Positions 35,032-43,768 of a stretch of 64,000 bases of DNA are shown piece by piece. This DNA comes from an uncultured Christensenellaceae bacterium. GTDB lineage: Bacteria > Bacillota > Clostridia > Christensenellales > Pumilibacteraceae. Location of the stretch: positions 7,781-71,780 of the forward strand of contig CAJUPB010000007.1 in NCBI GenBank assembly GCA_910588155.1, written 5' to 3'. The stretch's first letter is position 1, and every line of letters starts with the position of its first letter. A program made the translations under genes and the position numbers. The notes under the pieces were generated by a model. That model was not told the DNA's origin. It made no database searches and worked only from the letters and a program-made list of their open reading frames with translations.

Positions 35032-35748
35032 ATGATACGCATTGCCATAGTCGAGGACGAAAAAATCGAGCACGAGCGCATACGCGAATGTTTGGATTTT
35101 GTTTCGGAGCGGGAAAAAATCGAATTCGACATCAGCGATTTTTATTCCGCACCGTCCTTTCTGTGCGACTACGAGCCGATATACGACATCGTGCTTATGG
35201 ACATAGAAATGCCGGAAATGAACGGAATGGAAGCCGCGAAAAAATTGCGGGTCATAGATCAGACCGTCATTTTGCTGTTCGTCACGAATATGGCGCAATA
35301 CGCCGTAAGCGGCTACGAAGTGGACGCGCTGGACTTTATCGTCAAGCCCATAGAAAAATATCATTTCGCGCTCAAAATGTCGCGGGCGGTCTCCCGTACG
35401 ACGAGGCGCACGGAGCGGGAAATCATAGTGGACGGCGAAGGCGAAGTTTTGAGTATCTCCCTGCCCCAAATCGTATATCTGGAAGTCATCGGTCACTATG
35501 TATATTGGCACATAAGCGGCGACAGAGTGGTCAAAGAGTATTCCACTATGAAGAATGCCGAAAACCGAATACTTCGCGGCGGCGCAAATTTCGTCAAGTG
35601 CAACCGCTGTTATCTGGTCAATCTGCGTTATGTGGAAGCGGTGAAGAAAGACACCGTCATAATAGGAAAAGACAGACTTTCCATAAGCCGTCCCCAACGG
35701 AAGGCTTTTTTGAATGCTTTTGTGAAATATATAGGAGGTAACTGTTAA
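35032..35748 (+). CDS. LytTR-type response regulator (AgrA/LytR-like)
   Basis: 238 residues. Receiver domain: acidic pocket E8/D9, phospho-acceptor D57 in VLMDIEMPEMNG, and a late KP (DFIVKPIEKY). The LytTR DNA-binding domain occupies about 135-238 (IVYLEVIGHYVYWH, FVKCNRCYLVNLRYV, LSISRPQRKAFL). Such regulators bind direct repeats upstream of targets. Its stop overlaps the kinase start by one base (TAATG). The likely targets include the adjacent membrane-bound GH3 gene, by position only. Confidence 0.93.
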   Translation: MIRIAIVEDEKIEHERIRECLDFVSEREKIEFDISDFYSAPSFLCDYEPIYDIVLMDIEMPEMNGMEAAKKLRVIDQTVILLFVTNMAQYAVSGYEVDALDFIVKPIEKYHFALKMSRAVSRTTRRTEREIIVDGEGEVLSISLPQIVYLEVIGHYVYWHISGDRVVKEYSTMKNAENRILRGGANFVKCNRCYLVNLRYVEAVKKDTVIIGKDRLSISRPQRKAFLNAFVKYIGGNC

Positions 35749-37028
35749 TGCGCTGGGGCTTTTACTCGGGCAATATATATTTTATCGCGGAAATACTGCT
35801 TGCCGAGCTGATATTTCTGTATCCCGTTCCGAAAAGAAAACTATTCGCTTTGCGGTTGATACTCTCTGCGGCTGTTGTGATTGCGATGGCGGCGTTTACC
35901 CCGCGCATTACCGTCATACACTCGGTTTTCAACGACCTGTTTCGTTTTCTCTTGCTGTTTTCGCTGTCGGTGGCGGCGATGGGGCTGTGTTTCAAACTGA
36001 AATTCGGCGCGCTCCTTTCAATGTGCAGCGCGGGATACGCCGTGCAGCACCTCTCCTATCAGGCTTCGCGGCTTATGCTTCGGCTTCCCGTGCTGACGGA
36101 CTTTTCGTCCGACTTGCTTTCCCGACAGAGGCTTTTCGAAATCGTGGTTATGTCGGCAATATATGTCGCCGCATTCTTTGTTTTCGGAAGATTCTCCGCA
36201 AAAAACGAATGTTACAAAAGCAACGATATGCGGTTTAACGTGCTGTCGATTACTACGGTTTTCATCTGTATGGGTCTGACTCGATTCGCAAGATTTTTCG
36301 GCGAAAGCGGCAACGTCACCAACGGCATTTATTCGATTGTCTGCTGTATTCTCGCGCTGTACATTCAATTCAATCTGCACAAGCTCTATCTTGCCAAGCA
36401 CGAAGCAATGGCAATCGAGCGCGTGAGGACGGAAGAAAAAAAGCAGTATGAAATCAGCAAGAACACCATCGAAGCAATCAACATCAAATGCCACGATTTG
36501 AAACACAAACTTTCGGCATACGACGGCAAGCTGCCGCGAGACGAACTTTTGAGTTTGAAAAACGATATAGACGCATACGACGGCATAATCAAAACGGGAA
36601 ACGACGCATTGGACGTGCTTCTCACCGAAAAGAGCTTTAAATGCAAGGCGGAAGGAATTGCGCTGACCTGCACGGGAGACGGGTCGGCTCTGTCTTTTAT
36701 GAAAACGATGGACATCTATTCCCTGTTCGGCAACGCCGTGGACAATGCCATCGAAGCGGTGGAGAAACTTTCCAATCCCGAAAAGAAAATAATCGACGTC
36801 TCAATCGAGAGCCGCGGCGACCTTTTGTTTTTCAGTTTCACGAACTATTGCGATTCTGCGCCCGTTTTCGAAGAGGGATTGCCGAAAACCACAAAGGCAA
36901 GCGAACCCGGATATCACGGTTTCGGTATGAAAAGTATGAAGCTGATTGCCGAAAAATACGGCGGAGAACTGACGGCGTCGGTCGGCGGCGACAAGTTCAA
37001 TCTTATTATTTACATAACCAAACCTTAA
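35748..37028 (+). CDS. GHKL-type sensor histidine kinase (AgrC-like)
   Basis: 426 residues. Six or so N-terminal transmembrane helices (to about 225) form the sensor, followed by a coiled dimerisation helix with the phospho-acceptor region KCHDLKHKL (His at about 248) and a GHKL ATPase domain with the N-box LFGNAVDNAIEA and G-box GYHGFGMKSMKLIAEKYGG. Such kinases often sense peptides, but no agrB/agrD pair lies next to it. Co-translated with the regulator. Confidence 0.92.
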   Translation: MRWGFYSGNIYFIAEILLAELIFLYPVPKRKLFALRLILSAAVVIAMAAFTPRITVIHSVFNDLFRFLLLFSLSVAAMGLCFKLKFGALLSMCSAGYAVQHLSYQASRLMLRLPVLTDFSSDLLSRQRLFEIVVMSAIYVAAFFVFGRFSAKNECYKSNDMRFNVLSITTVFICMGLTRFARFFGESGNVTNGIYSIVCCILALYIQFNLHKLYLAKHEAMAIERVRTEEKKQYEISKNTIEAINIKCHDLKHKLSAYDGKLPRDELLSLKNDIDAYDGIIKTGNDALDVLLTEKSFKCKAEGIALTCTGDGSALSFMKTMDIYSLFGNAVDNAIEAVEKLSNPEKKIIDVSIESRGDLLFFSFTNYCDSAPVFEEGLPKTTKASEPGYHGFGMKSMKLIAEKYGGELTASVGGDKFNLIIYITKP

Positions 37029-37061
37029 CGATTTAACAGAAAAATATACAATTCGTTCCGT

Positions 37062-37103
37062 AAAGAAACAGTTTATTCTCAAAAACCGTTTCTTTATTTT
37101 TTT
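37062..37103 (+). terminator. terminator of the two-component operon
   Basis: Stem AAAGAAAC / GTTTCTTT (37062-37069, 37088-37095) extended inward by GTT/AAC, followed by a run of T to 37103. Confidence 0.75.
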
Positions 37104-37104
37104 G

Positions 37105-37113
37105 TGCTATAAT
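37105..37113 (+). promoter_or_regulatory. extended -10 promoter for the membrane GH3 gene
   Basis: TGCTATAAT (TGn plus TATAAT at 37108-37113) immediately after the terminator T run. No good -35 is visible, as expected for an extended -10 site or an activated promoter. The leader is about 170 bases and includes a GCGGC/GCCGC hairpin near 37133-37148. Confidence 0.55.
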
Positions 37114-37183
37114 GCAGGCAGCTTTTGAAATGCGGCAATGTCGCCGCAAAAAATTATGCAAAACGAAAAACGGAGGTAAGGAA

Positions 37184-37189
37184 ATGTAA
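37184..37189 (+). other. start-stop minimal ORF (ATGTAA) with strong ribosome binding site
   Basis: CGGAGGTAAGG lies just before ATG TAA at 37184-37189. A ribosome initiating here would stop at once. Such elements can stall or seat ribosomes in a leader. It may also be a chance sequence. Confidence 0.4.
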
Positions 37190-37211
37190 AACAAACGCGC
37201 GTAAAAGAAGG

Positions 37212-37298
37212 ATGCTCTCGAAGCGCTTTCTCGGCGTTTCGGCTCTTGCGGCAGAGATTCCGCAAAAAAATTTAATAGGAGACAAAATCGATGTTTAA
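37212..37298 (+). CDS. 28-residue leader ORF overlapping the GH3 start
   Basis: ATG 37212 follows AGAAGG at normal spacing. It encodes 28 residues beginning MLSKRFLGVSALAAE and ends at 37298, eight bases inside the GH3 coding region. The overlap suggests translational coupling. The GH3 gene has its own AGGAG at 37278-37283. No family recognised. Confidence 0.45.
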   Translation: MLSKRFLGVSALAAEIPQKNLIGDKIDV

Positions 37299-40200
37299 AA
37301 AAACCGCATTATACAGAGGTCTGACCTGTGCGTTTGCGATAGTCCTCGTGATTATGGTAATGCTCGCCCTCGTGCTCGAAGAGAACAGGACGATGGTCGA
37401 CCAGACTCTCGGAACAAAGAGTCAGCTTATGGTGACGGAGAAAGACGACGGTACGTTGTATACCGCGTTCACTCCCGACGAAGAATTCTTGACGAACGGC
37501 AAACTCGACCTCGACAAGGACTTGAATATCCACAAAAATCTCGGGGTAAAAATTTCCGAAGAGGGTTCTGTCCTGTTGAAAAACCAAAACACGCTTCCTC
37601 TGAAAGAGGGTGCGAAAGTTACGGTATTGGGAGTCAGAGGCTATAAATCGCTGGGCGGCAGAAGCGGCAGTTTTGTGGTAGCAAACGGTCTGAAAGAGTC
37701 CGGGCTGCAAATAAACCCGACTATGGAAGCCGTGTACGAACCCATCAGATTTTCCGATATGGCACCCGGTTGGGCGAGCAACAAGACCTACGACTTCAAA
37801 TACAACCCGAACGAGCCGTCGCTTGCCGAACTTGCCAATCAAAACGCAAGCTATGCCGACAGCTTCGGCGAATACGGCGAAGCGGCAATCGTCGTGCTCG
37901 GCCGCAATAACGGCGAGGGCGCGGACTACAAACCCGGTACGGACGGAGTGGCGGACGGCGTGGGTTCGAGAACTGCCCTTGCTCTTTCCTCAAACGAAAA
38001 AGCCGTCGTGCAGCTTGCCTGCGACAACTTTTCCAAAGTCGTCGTGCTCATAACCGGCGTTTCGCCTATGGAACTCGGCGAACTTCGAGACAACGATAAA
38101 ATCGGCGCGATTATGTATATCGGAATACCCGCGACTTACGGTTGCGAGGGTGTCGGCAATCTCTTGCAGGGAAAAGCCAATCCGTCCGGCGGACTTTACG
38201 ATATTTACGCGCGCAACTCGCTGTCCTCGCCCGCTATGCGCAATATGGGACACTACGAGCTTACGAATGCCGATTTAATCACGCGCAAGGACACGTCCAG
38301 CGTGGGAACGCGCGGCACCGACCCCGGCTTTAAGCACTACGTCATAGAAGCGGAAGGCATATACGTCGGATACCGCTATTACGAAACGCGCTATTTCGAC
38401 TGCGTGAACGGCGACGTTTCCGCCAAAACGAAGACGGACGCGACGGGCATTTACGAGGATTCGACGACGGGCTGGAACTATTCCGAAGAAGTCGTCTGGT
38501 CGTTCGGCTACGGGCTGTCATACACGACGTTCGAAAAGAAGATTACCGACATAAGTTGGGAAAAGACGGCGCACGAGCAAATTGCCCGCGTATCCGTTTC
38601 CGTCAAAAACACGGGCAGCGTACCCGGGAAGACTTCCGTACAGATTTACGGACAGGCGCCCTACACCGCTTACGACAGAGCCAACGGCGTGGAAAAATCC
38701 GCGATACAGCTTTTGAATTTCGAAAAAACCGACGTTATACCCGCGGGTCAGACGGTCACGGTGACGGTGGACGTCGATTTGCAAAACCTAGCCAGCTACG
38801 ACGAAAACGGCGCCGGCACTTACATTATGGAAAACGGCGACCATTACTTTGCCGTCGGCAACGGCGCGCACGACGCATTGAATAACATTCTCGCGGCTAT
38901 GGGCAAAACCACGAGCGACGGAATGGACGAAAACGGCGTGGCTGCGGCTGCCCGTAAATGGACGTACGACACCGCGACTGTGGCAAACGGCGTGGACGAT
39001 TTCACTTTCTCGCAATCCAAAAACGGTACGAAAATCGAAAACCGACTCGACTACTGTAATTGGAACGACTACGAATCGGGCAAGGTCACTATGCTCTCCC
39101 GTAAAGATTGGAGCGGCACTTTCCCGAAAACCTACGACAATATGACGGCGACCGAACTTATGCTCAAACACTACAACGGCGAAGTCATCGATGTCAAAAC
39201 CAAGAGCAATCCCGACTCGGAAGAAGCTCTTGCCGCCGTCAAATTCGGTCAGAAAACCGACCTCAAATTTGCGGATATGAAAAATGCGGAATTCGACGAT
39301 TATCGCTGGGAAGAAGTTTTGAACGCTATGTCCATAGAAGAGCTGGTGCTGTTCTGTATGGAATCGGGTCGCGGTTTTGCGCCAATAGAATCTTTGAACT
39401 TCCCGCAGGGCAGTTATGCGGAAAACGGTCCCGGCACTCCCGCTTGGATTGACAATTCGGAAGGCGTCACGAATGCGCCCTGGGCAATCGAAAAACCCTC
39501 GGGCAGCTATTCTCTCGGCTCTTTCCCCACCTATGCGGTTATCGCGTCGAGCTTTAACCCCGAGCTTTCCAAAGAGTACGGCAGAGTGCTCGGCAACGAT
39601 TCCATTTTCGGTTTGAAGCCTATGCTTTGGCTGCCCGGAGCCAACATACACCGCACGCCTTACAACGGCAGAAGCGAACAGTACTACTCGGAAGACCCCG
39701 TTCTTACCGGCGTTATGACTATGGAAGCCACAATCGGCGCGCTTGCCAAGGGTGCGATTGTCACGGCGAAACACTTTGCGTTCAACGACCAAGAAATGCA
39801 CCGCAGCGGCGTGGGCACGTTTATGACGGAACAGAGAGCCAGAGAAGTGGATATGCGCGCATTCCAGATTGCTTTCGAAGCAAACAAATACGACACCGAC
39901 GAAAAGGACGTCGGAATGCTCGGCGTTATGACCTCGTTCTCCAAGCTCGGCGGCATCGAGTGCACGGTAAACAAGGGCTTGCTTACCGACGTGCTTGCCG
40001 GCGAATGGGGCTTTGACGGCTATATGGTTTCCGACCTCAAAGACGACCTCGACCTTATGCCGCAGGCGTTCAAGGCGGGTCTCGGCGGCTATGACTGGCG
40101 CACCGAATCCGACGACATAACCCCCTACCGCGACGTTGACAACTTCCGTTTCGACGCGGAACTGCTGGAATGTATGAAAGAAGTGGCGCACAAAAAGATG

Positions 40201-40380
40201 TACACGTTTGCCAATTCCAACTTTATGAACAGCGTGAACACGACCACTCATTCGGTTTGGAATATGACTTGGTGGCGCGCGGCATATATCTCCGGCATAG
40301 TAATTTCGGCGGTTCTCGCTCTTTGCGCGCTGGGTATGCTTACCGCCTGCCTCATAATAAATAGAAAGGAGAATGCGTGA
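37291..40380 (+). CDS. membrane-anchored GH3 glycosidase with permuted domain order
   Basis: 1029 residues. A transmembrane helix near the N-terminus (about 9-27) and another near the C-terminus (about 1000-1025) place the body outside the cell. The domain order is reversed relative to ordinary GH3: first the alpha/beta sandwich C-domain (about 75-330, EEGSVLLKNQNTLPL), then a fibronectin-III-like part (about 420-540), then the catalytic barrel (about 655-975). The nucleophile is probably D915 in VSDLKDD; the usual Trp after it is Leu. Similar permutation is known in some Ruminococcus/Butyrivibrio beta-glucosidases. It follows the LytTR/GHKL system, which may control it. Confidence 0.88.
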   Translation: MFKKTALYRGLTCAFAIVLVIMVMLALVLEENRTMVDQTLGTKSQLMVTEKDDGTLYTAFTPDEEFLTNGKLDLDKDLNIHKNLGVKISEEGSVLLKNQNTLPLKEGAKVTVLGVRGYKSLGGRSGSFVVANGLKESGLQINPTMEAVYEPIRFSDMAPGWASNKTYDFKYNPNEPSLAELANQNASYADSFGEYGEAAIVVLGRNNGEGADYKPGTDGVADGVGSRTALALSSNEKAVVQLACDNFSKVVVLITGVSPMELGELRDNDKIGAIMYIGIPATYGCEGVGNLLQGKANPSGGLYDIYARNSLSSPAMRNMGHYELTNADLITRKDTSSVGTRGTDPGFKHYVIEAEGIYVGYRYYETRYFDCVNGDVSAKTKTDATGIYEDSTTGWNYSEEVVWSFGYGLSYTTFEKKITDISWEKTAHEQIARVSVSVKNTGSVPGKTSVQIYGQAPYTAYDRANGVEKSAIQLLNFEKTDVIPAGQTVTVTVDVDLQNLASYDENGAGTYIMENGDHYFAVGNGAHDALNNILAAMGKTTSDGMDENGVAAAARKWTYDTATVANGVDDFTFSQSKNGTKIENRLDYCNWNDYESGKVTMLSRKDWSGTFPKTYDNMTATELMLKHYNGEVIDVKTKSNPDSEEALAAVKFGQKTDLKFADMKNAEFDDYRWEEVLNAMSIEELVLFCMESGRGFAPIESLNFPQGSYAENGPGTPAWIDNSEGVTNAPWAIEKPSGSYSLGSFPTYAVIASSFNPELSKEYGRVLGNDSIFGLKPMLWLPGANIHRTPYNGRSEQYYSEDPVLTGVMTMEATIGALAKGAIVTAKHFAFNDQEMHRSGVGTFMTEQRAREVDMRAFQIAFEANKYDTDEKDVGMLGVMTSFSKLGGIECTVNKGLLTDVLAGEWGFDGYMVSDLKDDLDLMPQAFKAGLGGYDWRTESDDITPYRDVDNFRFDAELLECMKEVAHKKMYTFANSNFMNSVNTTTHSVWNMTWWRAAYISGIVISAVLALCALGMLTACLIINRKENA

Positions 40381-40381
40381 A

Positions 40382-40828
40382 ATGTTTGATTTTCTGAAAA
40401 AAGTATCTCCCGCCGCTTATCTGTTTGCGGGAAGTGCGGTCATATCGCTTGTCGCGATGATTATAGCCGCAGTCAGCTGCTCCAGCGAAGGCTTCGGAAT
40501 GAAAGAACTACCAATCGTTATCGTTCTGTCGGTTGCCGCACTCATTTGCGGCGCGGCGATAGTATTCGCCTCCGGAAAATTCGGCGACGGCATTGTTTCC
40601 ACGGTTCTCGTCGTGGCAATGACGCTGGCAACTATATTCTGCGTGTACGCAATGATTACGGGCAAGAGCGACGTATTCGGCACGGTGCTGTTTTCCGACC
40701 TCGAAAAAGGTTACGCCCCCGCCGAGAGAGCCTGCAACCTCGGTATCGCAAGCATAGTCGTATATCTTATCGCGGCGGTATTGACTGCGGCGGGCGGATT
40801 CTTCAAACTTGCCAAAACCGACAAATAA
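40382..40828 (+). CDS. four-helix membrane protein co-transcribed with GH3
   Basis: About 148 residues with four hydrophobic segments (about 12-30, 43-62, 70-92, 120-142). No family recognised. ATG 40382 lies one base after the GH3 stop; an in-frame ATG at 40373 overlaps it. The AAAGGAG site fits 40382 better. It may assist or anchor the GH3 enzyme; this is inference from position. Confidence 0.75.
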   Translation: MFDFLKKVSPAAYLFAGSAVISLVAMIIAAVSCSSEGFGMKELPIVIVLSVAALICGAAIVFASGKFGDGIVSTVLVVAMTLATIFCVYAMITGKSDVFGTVLFSDLEKGYAPAERACNLGIASIVVYLIAAVLTAAGGFFKLAKTDK

Positions 40829-40867
40829 GTTTTCCCCCACTACTCATTTTTCTCCAAAACAAGAGAG

Positions 40868-40897
40868 CCGACAGCTTTAAGCCGTCGGTTTTCTTTT
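40868..40897 (+). terminator. terminator of the GH3 unit
   Basis: Stem CCGAC-GCTT / AAGC-GTCGG at 40868-40888 followed by TTTTCTTTT. Confidence 0.82.
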
Positions 40898-40967
40898 CGG
40901 CGCGTTTTTCGCCGCACATATTTACGGCAAAGAAGCGGATACTATAAAAAACAATCGGAGGATTTTT

Positions 40968-41747
40968 ATGAACAATGCAATCGTTATAGGCGGAAGCAGC
41001 GGCATAGGCAAATCGGTTTGCGACGAGCTTTTGAAACGCGGCTTCGACGTATACAATCTGTCGCGCACGCCCTGCGACCTTACGGGTGTGCAAAACCGCG
41101 AACTTGACGTGACGGACGGCGGAAAAATCGAAAGCGTACTGTCGGAACTGCCCGTCCCCGAAGTCGTAGTTTACAGCGCGGGTTTTTCGCTTGCCGCACC
41201 CGTGGAATACGCCTGCGAAAGCGATTACCGCTATCTGTTCGAAGTCAACTTTTTCGGACTCGTCAAGACGGTGCGGTCATTATCGGCACGTATGCGGGAA
41301 AACGGCGGAGGACGCATTATAGCCATAAGCAGTATCGGCGGCATTATTCCCATTGCTTTCGACGCGTATTATTCCGCATCCAAAGCCGCGGTGGATATGT
41401 TTGTCCGCGAGGCAAACATAGAACTGAATCCGTACAACGTATACCTGACTTCCGTGCGCCCCGGCAGCACGCAGACGAGATTCACTTTCAAGCGCAAAGT
41501 ATATCCCGACGAGGGCGTAGGCGTATACGGAGACAAGCTGCACAAAGCCGTCGTCACGCTTGCCGACGTGGAACAGCGCGGTATGCAACCGCAGGACGTG
41601 GCACAATGCGTGATGAATGTTCTCGACGCCAAAAAACCGCCCGCCACGGCGAATGCCGGTCTTGCGAACAAAAGTCTGTTTCTTGCCGAAAAGCTGCTGC
41701 CCGAAGCATTTACCGATTTTTTGAACAGAAGTTTATATTTGCAATAA
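40968..41747 (+). CDS. short-chain dehydrogenase/reductase
   Basis: 259 residues, Rossmann fold. Cofactor motif GGSSGIGK near the N-terminus, YSAG in place of NNAG, catalytic Ser in ISSIGG and the YYSASK (YxxxK) pair. The C-terminal part (residues about 200-259) has the look of membrane-associated SDRs. The substrate cannot be told. A GGAGG site precedes the ATG and a terminator follows. Confidence 0.92.
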   Translation: MNNAIVIGGSSGIGKSVCDELLKRGFDVYNLSRTPCDLTGVQNRELDVTDGGKIESVLSELPVPEVVVYSAGFSLAAPVEYACESDYRYLFEVNFFGLVKTVRSLSARMRENGGGRIIAISSIGGIIPIAFDAYYSASKAAVDMFVREANIELNPYNVYLTSVRPGSTQTRFTFKRKVYPDEGVGVYGDKLHKAVVTLADVEQRGMQPQDVAQCVMNVLDAKKPPATANAGLANKSLFLAEKLLPEAFTDFLNRSLYLQ

Positions 41748-41752
41748 GACAT

Positions 41753-41786
41753 AAAATACCGCGCTTTATAATGCGCGGTATTTTTT
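41753..41786. terminator. bidirectional terminator between SDR and ABC genes
   Basis: Twelve-base stem AAAATACCGCGC / GCGCGGTATTTT (41753-41764, 41773-41784) with T run on the plus strand and A/T-rich flank on the other. Confidence 0.88.
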
Positions 41787-41860
41787 CAAGTCGGTATTCC
41801 GTCTAATGTTTCGCAGATTCTGTCGGGGAGCGATGAAATGCTACGCATATCCGACGTTTA

Positions 41861-43768
41861 TTACTCCAATTCGAAAGCGCCCGTATACAGCCTATAATAC
41901 TGTCCTTTCTTTTCTATGAGGCGCTCGTGGTTACCGCGCTCGATTATGCGTCCCTTTTCCAACACCATAATCACGTCGCTTTTGCGGACGGTGGAAAGTC
42001 TGTGCGCTATCACGAACACCGTTCTGCCCTTCATAAGTCTGTCCGTACCCTGCTGAACTATCTGCTCGGTTCGGGTGTCTATCGACGAGGTTGCTTCGTC
42101 GAGAATCATTACGGGAGCGTCCGCGACGGCGGCTCGGGCAATGGACAGAAGCTGTCTTTGTCCCTGCGAGAGATTTGCGCCGTCCCCCGTCAGCATAGTG
42201 TCGTAGCCCTCGGGCAACCGGGTTATAAAGCTGTCCGCACCCGCAAGAGCCGCCGCCGCCTTACACTCTTCGTCGGTGGCGTCCAATCTGCCGTATCGGA
42301 TATTGTCCATAACCGTGCCGGTAAACAGGTTTGTATCCTGCAAGACAATGCCGAGCGAGCGGCGCAGGTCTGCTTTTTTAATCTTGTTTATATTGATGCC
42401 GTCATAGCGTATTTTGCCGTCGGCGATATCGTAAAAGCGGTTTATCAGATTGGTTATAGTGGTCTTGCCCGCACCCGTCGCGCCGACAAAAGCCACCTTT
42501 TCGCCTGCGTGCGCGTATACGTCTATATTCCGCAAAATGGGTTTGCCTTCCTCATAGCAGAAATCCACGTCGTCGAGCAGGATATCGCCGTTAAGCCTGG
42601 TATAGGTGAGCGTGCCGTCGCCGTGCGGATGTTTCCAAGCCCAAATATCCGTGCGTCTGTCCGTCTCGGTTATATTGCCGTTCTCGTCGATTTCGGCGTT
42701 CACCAAAGTGACGTAGCCTTCGTCCGTTTCGCTCTCTTCGTCCAAAAGCGCGAACACGCGCGAAGAACCGGCCTGCGCGAGCGCAATGAAGTTGACTTCC
42801 TGCGAAACCATTGCCACCTGCATACTGAAAGAGCGTCCCATATTCAGAAACGACGCAACGACGCCCACTTCCAGCAAATTGATTCCCGTCACTGTTACGT
42901 TGGTCGCCTGCGTGACGACGAGTATCGTACCCAAGAACGCCACGAGGACGTACATAATATTGCCGATGTTTCCCATAACGGGCATCATAATGTTCGCATA
43001 GCGGTGAGCCTTCGACGAATTGCCGAACAATTTATCGTTCTTTTCGTCGAAGCCCTCTTTGGATTTTTTCTCGTGACAGAATACCTTGACGACTTTCTGC
43101 CCCTGCAACATTTCTTCTATATAGCCTTCCAATTCGCCGACGGACTTTTGCTGCAAACCGAAATGTTTACCTGACTTTCCGCCTATTATTCTTGCGGCAA
43201 TTGTCATAACCGCTATACAGCACAGCACAACGGCGGTAAGCCAGACGCTGTACGTCAGCATAACGCCGAGCAGCATAACAATCATAACGGCGGAGACCAA
43301 GAGCTGCGGCAAGCTTTCCGAAATCACCTGACGCACGGTCTCGATGTCGTTCGTATACACGGACATTATGTCGCCGTGATTGTTCGTATCGAAATATTTT
43401 ATGGGCAGGCTCTGCATATGCGCGAACACGTCGCAACGCAAATCGTCCATAACTTTCTGCGTCACTCTGTTCAGCACCTGCGTATAGACCGTGGCCGACA
43501 CGATGCCGACGAGATAAATGCCGCCCATCACGAGAGCAAACCCTATGAGCTTGCCCGTGACCGCGCCGAGTCCCTGCGACAATGCCGGCGTGACTATGCT
43601 GTCCACGACGTACTTTATCGCCACGGACGAAGAAATGCTTCCTATCGCGCTGAACAGTATGGCTATCGATATGACAACCATTGCTCCCTTATTCTTTTTC
43701 AGGATATACGCGAGCAGACGTTTTATGGCGCCCTTTTTCTTTTCTTTTTTTATATTCTCTTTATTCAT
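41861..43768 (-). CDS. ABC exporter half, ATP-binding and permease (catalytic-site partner)
   Basis: 635 residues: a six-helix type IV exporter domain, an insertion of about 35 residues (VTLVNAEIDENGNITETDRR), and an ABC ATPase with Walker A GATGAGKTT, signature LSQGQRQ and Walker B MILDEATSSID. The glutamate after Walker B is intact. It overlaps the end of the partner gene by eight bases. Heterodimeric exporters of this type (LmrCD, TM287/288 class) expel drugs, lipids or peptides. Confidence 0.92.
   Translation of the reverse strand: MNKENIKKEKKKGAIKRLLAYILKKNKGAMVVISIAILFSAIGSISSSVAIKYVVDSIVTPALSQGLGAVTGKLIGFALVMGGIYLVGIVSATVYTQVLNRVTQKVMDDLRCDVFAHMQSLPIKYFDTNNHGDIMSVYTNDIETVRQVISESLPQLLVSAVMIVMLLGVMLTYSVWLTAVVLCCIAVMTIAARIIGGKSGKHFGLQQKSVGELEGYIEEMLQGQKVVKVFCHEKKSKEGFDEKNDKLFGNSSKAHRYANIMMPVMGNIGNIMYVLVAFLGTILVVTQATNVTVTGINLLEVGVVASFLNMGRSFSMQVAMVSQEVNFIALAQAGSSRVFALLDEESETDEGYVTLVNAEIDENGNITETDRRTDIWAWKHPHGDGTLTYTRLNGDILLDDVDFCYEEGKPILRNIDVYAHAGEKVAFVGATGAGKTTITNLINRFYDIADGKIRYDGININKIKKADLRRSLGIVLQDTNLFTGTVMDNIRYGRLDATDEECKAAAALAGADSFITRLPEGYDTMLTGDGANLSQGQRQLLSIARAAVADAPVMILDEATSSIDTRTEQIVQQGTDRLMKGRTVFVIAHRLSTVRKSDVIMVLEKGRIIERGNHERLIEKKGQYYRLYTGAFELE

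Noticed and set aside
37212..37298. AgrD-like autoinducing peptide for the GHKL kinase
   Set aside because: There is no AgrB partner and the peptide lacks the usual cysteine or thiolactone core; a leader peptide is the simpler reading.
38788..40251. 487-residue minus-strand open frame
   Set aside because: It is antisense to the permuted GH3 gene and lacks domain motifs.
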